Source: Xanthobacteraceae bacterium | GTDB lineage: Bacteria; Pseudomonadota; Alphaproteobacteria; Rhizobiales; Xanthobacteraceae | NCBI GenBank assembly: GCA_030037105.1 | Contig: JASHRY010000083.1 | Coordinates: 1 to 10,597, forward strand | DNA length: 10,597 bases | Direction of reading: 5' to 3' | Part shown: positions 1 to 6,140 of the stretch, in pieces | Layout: the number at the start of each line of letters is the position of its first letter | Position numbering within the stretch: the stretch's first letter is position 1 | Notes under the pieces: generated by a model | What the model saw: the letters and a program-made list of their open reading frames with translations, nothing else | Told to the model about the DNA's origin: nothing | Databases searched by the model: none | Made by a program: the position numbers and the translations under genes

Positions 1-45
1 TCCCAAGCTCCGGCTCCGGCCGAGGACACGGCCATTGAGCGGCTC

Positions 46-2298
46 ATGAAATCCACGCATCTGCCGTCGCGCGAGGAGCTTCTCGCCTTCATCCGCGAGC
101 GCAGCGGCACGGTCGGCACGCGCGAGATCGCGCGCGCGTTCGGCGCCAAGAATGCCGATCGGGCGGCGCTCAAGCGTATGTTGCGCGACCTCACCGAGGA
201 AGGTCACGTCGATCGACACCGCAAGCGGCTGCATCATGCCGGCACCTTGCCGCCGGTCGTTCTCGCCGACATCACCGGCCGCGATCCCGACGGCGAACTT
301 TTGGCGCGACCGACCGAATGGGACGAAACGGCGCACGGCGCCGCACCGGTGATCCGCATCGCCACGCCGCGGCGCGCCCGGCCGGGCGAAGTTGCCGGCG
401 TCGGCGACCGCGCGCTCCTGCGCGTCGAGCGAACGGACGAGGAGGAAAAGAGCGGACGCGTCATCAAGCTCATCGATCGCGCCAGGCATCGCGTGCTCGG
501 TATTTTTCGCAGCCTTCCGGGCGGCGGCGGTCGGCTGGTGCCGATCGACAAGAAAGAGCTCGGCCGCGAACTTGCCATCGCGACCGGCGCGACCGGCGAC
601 GCGGCGGACGGCGATCTGGTTGCCGTCGAGGTTGTCCGCCAAGGCCGGCTCGGCCTGCCGGCCGGCACAGTGGTCGAGCGGCTCGATTCGATCAGGAGCG
701 AACGAGCGGTCAGCCTGATCGCGATCCACGCCCACGACATCCCGCACGTCTTTACCCGCGCCGCGCGCGATGAAGCGGCAGCCGCCCGCCCGGCGACGCC
801 CGCGGGACGCGAGGACTGGCGCGAAATCCCCTTTGTCACCATCGATCCGCCCGACGCCAAGGATCACGACGACGCCGTCCATGCCGTGCCCGATGCGGAC
901 CCGCGTAATCCGGGCGGCCATATCGTCAGCGTGGCCATTGCCGACGTGGCGCATTACGTGCGGCCCGGCTCGGCACTCGAGCGCGCCGCGGCTGAGCGCG
1001 GCAATTCGGTCTATTTTCCCGACCGCGTCGTCCCCATGCTACCCGAGCGCATCTCCAACGATTTGTGCTCGCTGCGGCCGGACGAAGATCGTCCCGCGCT
1101 CGCGGTCCGCATGGTGATCGGCGCCGACGGCCGCAAGCGCTCGCATAGCTTTCACCGCGTGCTGATCCGATCGGCCGCGCGGCTGCACTACGAACAGGCC
1201 CAGCTCGCGGTTTCGGGCCGGGCGGACGAAGCCGTCGCCCCCATCGTCGAAAAAATCCTCGACCCGCTTTATGCCGCCTATCGGGCGGTACGCCGCGCCC
1301 GCGACGCGCGCGGCCCGCTCGACCTCGAAATTCCCGAACGCAAGATCGTGCTCAAATCCGACGGCACGGTCGATCGCGTGATCATTCCGCAGCGGCTGGA
1401 ATCGCATCGGCTGATTGAGGAGTTCATGATCCTCGCCAATGTCGCCGCCGCCGAAACCTGCGAGCGCTCGCGCGTGCCGCTAATCTATCGCGTGCACGAC
1501 GAGCCGGCGCCGGAGAAGATCAATGCGTTGCGCGAATTCTTGGCGACGCTCGATATTTCCCTGCCCAGGGGCGGCGCGCTGCGGCCGGATGCGTTCAATC
1601 GCATCCTGGAGAGGGTCAAAGGCCGCGACGTCGAACGGCTCGTCAACGAGGTCGTGCTGCGCAGCCAGGCGCAAGCCGAATATTCGGCGGAAAATTTCGG
1701 CCATTTCGGCCTTAACCTGCGCCGCTACGCGCACTTCACCTCGCCGATCCGCCGCTATGCCGACCTGATCGTGCATCGCGCCCTGATCCGCGCGCTCAAG
1801 CTCGGTCCGGACGGGCTCGCCGACGACACGGACGCACGCGCGCTCGCCGAAATCGCCGCCACCATTTCGGCGACCGAGCGCCGCGCCATGAAGGCCGAGC
1901 GCGAGACCGCCGACCGGCTCATCGCTCATTTCCTGGCCGACCGCGTCGGCGCGATCTTCGATGGACATATTTCCGGGGTGACGCGCGCCGGCCTATTCGT
2001 CGAGCTCGACGAGACCGGCGCCGACGGCTTCATCCCGGCGCGCCACATCGGCGAGGGCTATTTCCGTTACCACGAGGCGGGACGCGCTTTCGTCGGCCGT
2101 TCCGAAACCTATCGGCTCGGCGACCCGGTGACGGTCGAGCTCGTCGAAGCGGCGCCGGTTGCCGGCGCCTTGCGCTTCCGGCTCCTGCGCGAAGACCACG
2201 CCGCCGGCGGCGCAGGACGCACGCGACCGCAAGCGCCGCGGCAGCGGACAATCGCGGGCCGCGCGGAACGGCGCCGGCGCCGAGGCAGGACATCATGA
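46..2298 (+). CDS. rnr: Ribonuclease R (3'-5' exoribonuclease, RNB/S1 family)
   Basis: Processive 3'-to-5' exoribonuclease that degrades structured RNA in the cytoplasm and takes part in mRNA decay and rRNA quality control. The 750 residues show the RNase R order: an N-terminal winged-helix region (about 6-55, with GTVGTREIARAFG), cold-shock-like RNA-binding domains (about 60-240), a catalytic RNB domain (about 255-590) and a C-terminal S1 domain (about 634-716, starting VGAIFDGHISGV). The metal-binding motif DPPDAKDHDDAV lies at 267-278, with acidic residues D267, D270, D273, D275 and D276. The RNB signature SPIRRYADL is at 566-574. The last 30 residues are Arg-rich, usual for RNase R. The start at 46 has only a weak Shine-Dalgarno (GAGCGG), and the frame stays open to the window's left edge, so the true start may lie upstream. 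The stop is 3 nt before the Nudix gene, implying co-transcription. Confidence 0.95.
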   Translation: MKSTHLPSREELLAFIRERSGTVGTREIARAFGAKNADRAALKRMLRDLTEEGHVDRHRKRLHHAGTLPPVVLADITGRDPDGELLARPTEWDETAHGAAPVIRIATPRRARPGEVAGVGDRALLRVERTDEEEKSGRVIKLIDRARHRVLGIFRSLPGGGGRLVPIDKKELGRELAIATGATGDAADGDLVAVEVVRQGRLGLPAGTVVERLDSIRSERAVSLIAIHAHDIPHVFTRAARDEAAAARPATPAGREDWREIPFVTIDPPDAKDHDDAVHAVPDADPRNPGGHIVSVAIADVAHYVRPGSALERAAAERGNSVYFPDRVVPMLPERISNDLCSLRPDEDRPALAVRMVIGADGRKRSHSFHRVLIRSAARLHYEQAQLAVSGRADEAVAPIVEKILDPLYAAYRAVRRARDARGPLDLEIPERKIVLKSDGTVDRVIIPQRLESHRLIEEFMILANVAAAETCERSRVPLIYRVHDEPAPEKINALREFLATLDISLPRGGALRPDAFNRILERVKGRDVERLVNEVVLRSQAQAEYSAENFGHFGLNLRRYAHFTSPIRRYADLIVHRALIRALKLGPDGLADDTDARALAEIAATISATERRAMKAERETADRLIAHFLADRVGAIFDGHISGVTRAGLFVELDETGADGFIPARHIGEGYFRYHEAGRAFVGRSETYRLGDPVTVELVEAAPVAGALRFRLLREDHAAGGAGRTRPQAPRQRTIAGRAERRRRRGRTS

Positions 2299-2301
2299 AT
2301 C

Positions 2302-3072
2302 ATGAGTAACGACATCGAGAGCATGGTCGTGCCTGGAACGGCGGCCGACCGCGCCGAACGCCTGACCGACACGATCCGCGATCAATCCTTTCCCAATATC
2401 AGGCCGAAGGACGCGGCCACGCTCATCCTCATCGACCGCGCCGAAGCGGTGCCGAAGGTGCTGCTCGGGCGCAGGCACGCGCGCCACCGGTTCCTGCCTG
2501 GGAAATTCGTCTTTCCCGGCGGCAGCGTCGAAACCGTCGATCGACTGATGCCGACCGCGGCGCCGTTGCATGAACGCGACAGCGCGCGCCTGATGCAACG
2601 GGTGAAACGGCCGAGCCTCGCCAAGGCGGCCGCCTTCGCGCTTGCCGCCGTGCGCGAAACCTACGAGGAGACCGGCTTGATGCTCGGGGTATGGCGGGCC
2701 GACCGGATTTCCGATCCGCCCGGCGCCTGGCGGACGTTTGCCGAGGCGGGCGTGCTCCCCGACCTTGGCGCGATCCATTTTATCGCCCGCGCCATCACGC
2801 CGCCGAAACGGCCGCGGCGTTTCGACAGCCGCTTCTTCGCCGCCGATGTCGCCGCGGTTGCGCGCCGCAGCGAGGGATTTGTCGGACCCGAAGCGGAACT
2901 CGTCGAGCTTGTCTGGTTGCCGATCACCGAAGCGCGCCGCCTCGATATTCCCGGCATCACGGCGATCGTGCTCGAGGAGCTGCAGGACCGCATTGCCGCC
3001 GGCATGAGCCGCGATCATCCGGTGCCGTTCTACCGCATGCTGCATAAGCGCTTCGTGCGCGAGGTCCTTTGA
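2302..3072 (+). CDS. Nudix hydrolase with a split Nudix box (NUDT19-like)
   Basis: Predicted Mg-dependent diphosphohydrolase of 256 residues. The first half of the Nudix motif is FPGGSVE (71-77) and the second half is AAVRETYEETGL (115-126), with the metal-binding Glu residues at E119, E122 and E123. Canonical Nudix boxes have 14 residues from the Gly to the Arg; here G74 to R118 is 44, so about 30 residues are inserted. An insertion at this point is known in the NUDT19 (RP2p) group, whose studied members hydrolyse CoA and acyl-CoA diphosphates, so a CoA-type substrate is possible but not shown. The start is 3 nt after rnr's stop. The AGGA at 2287-2290 is better placed for an out-of-frame ATG at 2295 than for this one, so translation is probably coupled to rnr termination. 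No signal peptide or membrane segment is seen. The Nudix fold is certain; the substrate is not. Confidence 0.88.
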   Translation: MSNDIESMVVPGTAADRAERLTDTIRDQSFPNIRPKDAATLILIDRAEAVPKVLLGRRHARHRFLPGKFVFPGGSVETVDRLMPTAAPLHERDSARLMQRVKRPSLAKAAAFALAAVRETYEETGLMLGVWRADRISDPPGAWRTFAEAGVLPDLGAIHFIARAITPPKRPRRFDSRFFAADVAAVARRSEGFVGPEAELVELVWLPITEARRLDIPGITAIVLEELQDRIAAGMSRDHPVPFYRMLHKRFVREVL

Positions 3073-3101
3073 TCTCGCCCGCACACGATGCCGGGACTTT
3101 C

Positions 3102-3129
3102 TTGACATTCGCGGCTCGACGACTAGGTT
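3102..3129 (+). promoter_or_regulatory. Probable sigma-70 promoter of rpmG
   Basis: A perfect -35 hexamer TTGACA (3102-3107), preceded by C as usual in alphaproteobacterial promoters, is followed after 16 nt by TAGGTT (3124-3129). Transcription would begin near 3136, leaving a leader of about 30 nt before the rpmG start. The position in the 92-nt gap between the Nudix gene and rpmG fits a separate transcription unit for the ribosomal protein. Confidence 0.7.
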
Positions 3130-3164
3130 GACCGCCACCAGCAAACGGATGTCGAGATTCGACC

Positions 3165-3332
3165 ATGGCCAAAGCCGCGACGATCAAGGTCAAGCTCGTT
3201 TCCAGCGCCGATACCGGCTTCTATTACGTCACGCGCAAGAATTCGCGCACCATGACCGAGAAGCTGGTGAAGAAAAAATACGACCCGGTGGCCAAAAAAC
3301 ACGTCGAATTTCGCGAAGCGAAGATCAAGTGA
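3165..3332 (+). CDS. rpmG: 50S ribosomal protein L33
   Basis: Structural protein of the large ribosomal subunit, located near the E site. The 55-residue product starts [19 protein letters not shown] and continues with [15 protein letters not shown] and a Lys-rich C-terminal half ending EFREAKIK, a full-length match to bacterial L33. It has no cysteines, so it is the zinc-independent (C-minus) form; a zinc-binding paralogue, if any, lies elsewhere. The start is chosen because MAKAA matches the family N-terminus; the Shine-Dalgarno is poor. It is flanked by its own promoter upstream and a strong terminator 24 nt downstream, so it is probably monocistronic. Confidence 0.97.
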   Translation: MAKAATIKVKLVSSADTGFYYVTRKNSRTMTEKLVKKKYDPVAKKHVEFREAKIK

Positions 3333-3355
3333 GACCGACACCCGCGATCATTACG

Positions 3356-3390
3356 GTTGATGCCCGGCCTTTGCCGGGCATCAACGTTTT
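3356..3390 (+). terminator. Rho-independent terminator after rpmG
   Basis: A perfect 13-bp GC-rich stem, GTTGATGCCCGGC (3356-3368) paired with GCCGGGCATCAAC (3373-3385), closes a CTTT loop and is followed by GTTTTA. The stop codon of rpmG is 24 nt upstream. The T-run is short but the stem is very stable. The same palindrome could act on the opposite strand, though no leftward gene adjoins it. Confidence 0.85.
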
Positions 3391-3776
3391 AGAGGCGGAG
3401 CCGCCGATGCTGCGGAGGGACACGGCCGGGTCGTCGCGTAGGCAGAAATAAGGCCGGCCGCGACCAATGCAAGGTGGCCGGCCGGGAGCGGTGTCATGAG
3501 GAGGCCACTCGCACCGTCCCCGCGCCGGCCGAACCCCACGGACCCAGGAGATGCGGCGGACCTGAGCATTCCGTAGGGTTATCAAGTGCATGGCACACCT
3601 TCCGGCCGTCATCCGGCGCACGGAAGGGGTCTCTCGGTCATTTCTGATTACCGGCACCAAACTATCCCAACGGCGGCGAAAATCAACCGCCAGAATTTCG
3701 CCAAAATACTGAAAACGCCCCGGCCTTACCCCCTCCCTCCCCGGCAGGTGAAGGTAAAGGCGATAAATCTTGACTC
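3391..3776. other. Intergenic region without a convincing gene
   Basis: This is the main part of the 629-nt gap between rpmG and pleD. The reading frames across it (for example minus strand 3325-3660 and 3381-3569) lack a Shine-Dalgarno, run into the rpmG terminator and show no recognisable domain. It contains two copies of the 8-bp palindrome GGCCGGCC (3452-3459 and 3476-3483), a small GGCGG/CCGCC hairpin (3394-3405) and a bulged hairpin (3598-3627), and it becomes less GC-rich from about 3640. No tRNA or known riboswitch was recognised. Confidence 0.6.
3598..3627. repeat. Bulged 11-bp hairpin in the rpmG-pleD gap
   Basis: CCTTCCG (3598-3604) pairs with CGGAAGG (3621-3627), and GCCG (3605-3608) pairs with CGGC (3614-3617), closing a TCATC loop with a three-base bulge GCA (3618-3620) on the right arm. 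There is no T-run on either side, so a simple intrinsic terminator is unlikely. It may be part of an RNA structure or a decayed palindromic repeat; the role is unknown. Confidence 0.45.
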
Positions 3777-3881
3777 GTCATGCCCCGCGACGGGCGACGG
3801 CAGGGCATCCAGTAACCATAAGCGGTTCAGAGAACCCCGGCCGTCGCGATGACTGGATTACCCGCCTCCGCGGGTGATGAC
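3777..3881. repeat. Dispersed palindromic (REP-like) intergenic element
   Basis: An imperfect inverted repeat of about 105 bp. The outer left arm begins GTCATGCCCCGCGACGGGC and contains CATCCAGTAA; the outer right arm contains TGACTGGATTACCCGCC and ends CGCGGGTGATGAC. Nested inside are GCGACGGC (3794-3801) paired with GCCGTCGC (3840-3847), and GGTTC (3824-3828) paired with GAACC (3832-3836) around an AGA loop. Elements of the form GTCATnCCCGC...ATCCAG/CTGGAT...GCGGGnATGAC are widespread between genes in alphaproteobacteria. Membership is from recognition; copy number cannot be checked within this window. Confidence 0.7.
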
Positions 3882-3940
3882 ATTCAAATGATATGGGCCT
3901 TCGTTTAAGCGGATTGGTATAAAAACAGATGTCGCTGCGT

Positions 3941-3959
3941 CGTTGCGCTTTTCGCAACG
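3941..3959 (-). terminator. Possible terminator hairpin after pleD
   Basis: On the minus strand, the sequence a few bases past the pleD stop reads CGTTGCG-AAAAG-CGCAACG, a perfect 7-bp stem with a 5-nt loop. A run of five T follows only after about 15 further bases (3925-3921), so it is not a textbook intrinsic terminator. Position just after the stop supports a 3'-end or RNA-stability role. Confidence 0.4.
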
Positions 3960-3961
3960 GC

Positions 3962-5332
3962 TCAGGCAGCTTCGGGCACCACGCGATTGCGGCCGTCGCG
4001 CTTGGCGCGATAGAGCGCCTCATCGGCGCGTTTGAGCACGCTCGCGGCATCGTCGTTCTGCCGCAAGGCGGCAATGCCGATCGAGATCGTCACCGGAATG
4101 CTGCGCGCCCCTTTGTGGATCGCGAATGGCTCAGCGGCAATGCGCCGGCGCAGCCGCTCCGCCACCATGGCGGCGACCGCCATGTCGGTTTCCGGCATGA
4201 CAACGACGAACTCTTCGCCGCCGCAGCGGCAAGCGAGATCGATGCCGCGGATCGACCTCTTGATGCGCAAAGCAAAATCGCGCAGCACGTCATCGCCGGC
4301 ATCGTGCCCATGGGTATCGTTGATCGATTTGAAATAGTCGATGTCGAGCGCCAGCACGGTCAGCGGCTTGCCCCGCGCGGTTGCCTGCTCGACCAGCGTC
4401 GCGACGTGGTTCTCCATGTAACGGCGGTTGAACAGGCCGGTCAGCGCGTCGGTGATCGCCATCTCGATCGAAATCTGGACATTGTCGCGCAGTCGTTCCG
4501 TATAGCGATGCTTGCGTACCTGGCTGCGCGCCCGCGCCAGCAGTTCGTTTTTGTCGATCGGGCGCAGCAGAAAATCGTTTACGCCGATTTCGAGGCCGCG
4601 CACCATGCGCGCATTGTTGTCCGGTTCGGTGATCGCCAGGATGGGCAGGTTGCGGGTGCGGTCGAGCGAGCGGACCTGGCTGCACAGCCGCAGCGCGTCA
4701 AAATTCTCAAGCTCGAGCGAGACGATGAGCAGATCGTAATTGCCGTCTGCGGCGTGGAACAGCGCATCGTTCGGACCGGTCTCGACCTCGACGGTGTGCT
4801 CGGCGGCGAGCACCGCCGCGATCCGCTCGTGCGAGGCCGGACGATCATCGACGATGAGCACCCGGCCGCCGCGGCCGGAATCGGCGACGGCTTCGCGCTC
4901 GGGCGATTGGATGCCGATGTCGCGCGAGGTCACCGCGCGCATGCGCAGTTCGTCGGTGACCATCTTGAGCCGGGCCAGCGAGCGCACCCGCGCGATCAGC
5001 GCCAATTCGGAAACCGGCTTGGTCAAGAAATCGTCGGCGCCGGCTTCGAGCCCGCGCACGCGATCGGAGGACTCGTCGAGCGCGGTCACCATGACGACGG
5101 GAATGTGATGCGTGACCGGATTGGCCTTGAGCCGCCGGCAGACCTCGAATCCATCCATGTCGGGCATCATCACGTCGAGCAGAACGAGGTCGCATTCGGC
5201 GCGCGCGCAGATCGCCAAAGTCTCGGCGCCGCTCATCGCCGTGATTACGTCGAAATATTCCGCCGAAAGCCTGGCCTCGAGCAGCTTGACGTTGGCGGCG
5301 ATGTCGTCGACGACGAGAACGCGGGCGGTCAT
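3962..5332 (-). CDS. pleD: Diguanylate cyclase response regulator PleD
   Basis: Makes cyclic di-GMP from two GTP; in Caulobacter it controls the swarmer-to-stalked change and localises to a pole when phosphorylated. The 456 residues show REC1 (about 1-122: acidic pair D9/D10, phospho-acceptor D53 in LLDVMMPD, K105), a degenerate REC2 (about 156-275) and GGDEF (about 283-453). REC2 has Ser in the LLIVSLEL strand where the acceptor Asp would be, and R258 replaces the conserved Lys, so it is probably a dimerisation adaptor. The cyclase site is intact: GGEEF at 371-375, with D330, N338 and D347. The inhibitory site RxxD is present as R362-G-I-D365, so product inhibition is expected. These positions run three ahead of Caulobacter PleD. 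It lies 9 nt downstream of divK, with AGGGA just before its ATG, so the two form an operon. Confidence 0.96.
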   Translation of the reverse strand: MTARVLVVDDIAANVKLLEARLSAEYFDVITAMSGAETLAICARAECDLVLLDVMMPDMDGFEVCRRLKANPVTHHIPVVMVTALDESSDRVRGLEAGADDFLTKPVSELALIARVRSLARLKMVTDELRMRAVTSRDIGIQSPEREAVADSGRGGRVLIVDDRPASHERIAAVLAAEHTVEVETGPNDALFHAADGNYDLLIVSLELENFDALRLCSQVRSLDRTRNLPILAITEPDNNARMVRGLEIGVNDFLLRPIDKNELLARARSQVRKHRYTERLRDNVQISIEMAITDALTGLFNRRYMENHVATLVEQATARGKPLTVLALDIDYFKSINDTHGHDAGDDVLRDFALRIKRSIRGIDLACRCGGEEFVVVMPETDMAVAAMVAERLRRRIAAEPFAIHKGARSIPVTISIGIAALRQNDDAASVLKRADEALYRAKRDGRNRVVPEAA

Positions 5333-5341
5333 TGCTGGTCC

Positions 5342-5713
5342 CTACGGATTGCCGAGGAAATGGCGGATGGTCTCGATGAACTTGCCCACCGAGATCGGTT
5401 TCGACAGATAGGCCTCACAGCCGCCCTCGCGAATGCGCTCCTCGTCCCCTTTCATGGCAAAAGCGGTCACGGCGACGACGGGAATGCGTTTGAGGTCTTG
5501 GTCGTCCTTGAGCCATTTGGTGACTTCGAGACCGGACACTTCGGGAAGCTGGATGTCCATCAGGATCAAATCCGGCCGGTGCTTGCGCGCGAGGTCGAGC
5601 GCTTCGACGCCGTTGCGCGTCGTGACCGTGCTGTAGCCATGGGCTTCCAACAAATCGTGGAAGAGCTTCATATTGAGCTCATTGTCCTCCACGATCAGCA
5701 CGGTTTTCGCCAT
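5342..5713 (-). CDS. divK: Single-domain response regulator DivK
   Basis: Cytoplasmic CheY-like receiver that carries phosphoryl groups in the cell-fate network: in Caulobacter it is phosphorylated by DivJ, dephosphorylated by PleC, and acts through DivL/CckA on CtrA. The 123 residues are almost all receiver: [20 protein letters not shown] at 7-26, phospho-acceptor D53 in [21 protein letters not shown] at 83-85 and K105 in YLSKPIS. This is the standard DivK length and it has no output domain. The start at 5713 is preferred over the in-frame GTG at 5728 because an AAGGA Shine-Dalgarno ends 7 nt before it and MAKTV matches the family N-terminus. It is the first gene of the divK-pleD operon and is divergent from the DUF3572 gene, with regulatory-looking repeats between them. 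Confidence 0.97.
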   Translation of the reverse strand: MAKTVLIVEDNELNMKLFHDLLEAHGYSTVTTRNGVEALDLARKHRPDLILMDIQLPEVSGLEVTKWLKDDQDLKRIPVVAVTAFAMKGDEERIREGGCEAYLSKPISVGKFIETIRHFLGNP

Positions 5714-5781
5714 CCCCCAATCCTTCACCTGTTCCCGGCCGGCGCTTGGCGAATCGCGCCGCGCGGTCCGTCCCTATGCGC

Positions 5782-5791
5782 GCCACGTGGC
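5782..5791. promoter_or_regulatory. 10-bp palindrome between divK and DUF3572 gene
   Basis: GCCACGTGGC is a perfect palindrome with a CACGTG core, 69 nt upstream of the divK start and 47 nt upstream of the DUF3572 start, immediately beside the tandem CAAGCTAGTGC repeat. Position in a divergent promoter region makes it a possible operator; the binding factor is unknown. Confidence 0.35.
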
Positions 5792-5794
5792 ATT

Positions 5795-5816
5795 CAAGCT
5801 AGTGCCAAGCTAGTGC
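5795..5816. repeat. Two tandem copies of an 11-bp repeat
   Basis: CAAGCTAGTGC occurs twice head to tail with no mismatch (5795-5805 and 5806-5816) in the 124-nt region between divergent divK and the DUF3572 gene. An 11-bp period is about one helical turn, so both copies face the same side of the DNA, as in a paired operator. It could also be a chance tandem duplication. Confidence 0.6.
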
Positions 5817-5837
5817 GGATTTGTTACGGAAAGGCAA

Positions 5838-6140
5838 ATGGAACGTATGACGACGCGCTTACAACCCTCGCGTGAAGCGGCGGAAACGCTGGCGATTCAA
5901 GCGCTTGCCTACATCGCCGAAAAGCCGGAGCGACTTAATTGCTTTCTCGACATGACCGGCGTGGCACCGGAGCAGGTTCGCGTTGCGGCGCGCGAGCCTG
6001 ACTTTCTCGCCGGCGTACTCGAGCATATGCTCGGCGAAGAGAATCTCCTGCTCGCTTTTGCCCAAAGCGCCGGCATCGATCCCGTCGACGTCGTGCGCGC
6101 TTGCCGGGCGCTCGGCGGCAAAGGGGGCGACGAGCCGTGA
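5838..6140 (+). CDS. DUF3572 family protein of unknown function
   Basis: Small, probably cytoplasmic, mostly helical protein of 100 residues. It has the features I associate with DUF3572: AETLAIQALAYIAEKPERL (about 15-33), a FLDMTGVAPEQVR segment, REPDFLAGVLEHML (about 52-65) and a C-terminal LLLAFAQSAGIDP stretch (about 70-82). No catalytic motif, signal peptide or membrane helix is visible. The start at 5838 is chosen for a GGAAAGG Shine-Dalgarno 4 nt before it; an ATG three codons later is possible. Its TGA overlaps the GTG start of DNA polymerase IV (GTGA), so the two are translationally coupled. That hints at a link to lesion bypass, but this is inference from position only. It is divergent from divK. 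Confidence 0.85.
   Translation: MERMTTRLQPSREAAETLAIQALAYIAEKPERLNCFLDMTGVAPEQVRVAAREPDFLAGVLEHMLGEENLLLAFAQSAGIDPVDVVRACRALGGKGGDEP

Noticed and set aside
3381..3569. Minus-strand small protein with a hydrophobic stretch (GHLALVAAGLISAYA)
   Set aside because: It could look like a one-helix membrane peptide, but there is no Shine-Dalgarno before its start codons and its stop lies in the rpmG terminator stem.
5714..5728. GTG start of divK five codons upstream
   Set aside because: AAGGA is correctly spaced for the ATG at 5713, which also gives the family's N-terminus.
5817..5860. LexA/SOS box before the DUF3572-dinB operon
   Set aside because: Only a single GAAC (5841-5844) is seen and no second half-site at the N7 spacing of alphaproteobacterial LexA boxes.
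3929..5875. Long plus-strand reading frame (648 codons) opposite pleD and divK
   Set aside because: It is antisense to two unmistakable genes, has a His/Asp/Arg-rich composition typical of reverse-frame GC-rich DNA and shows no domain.
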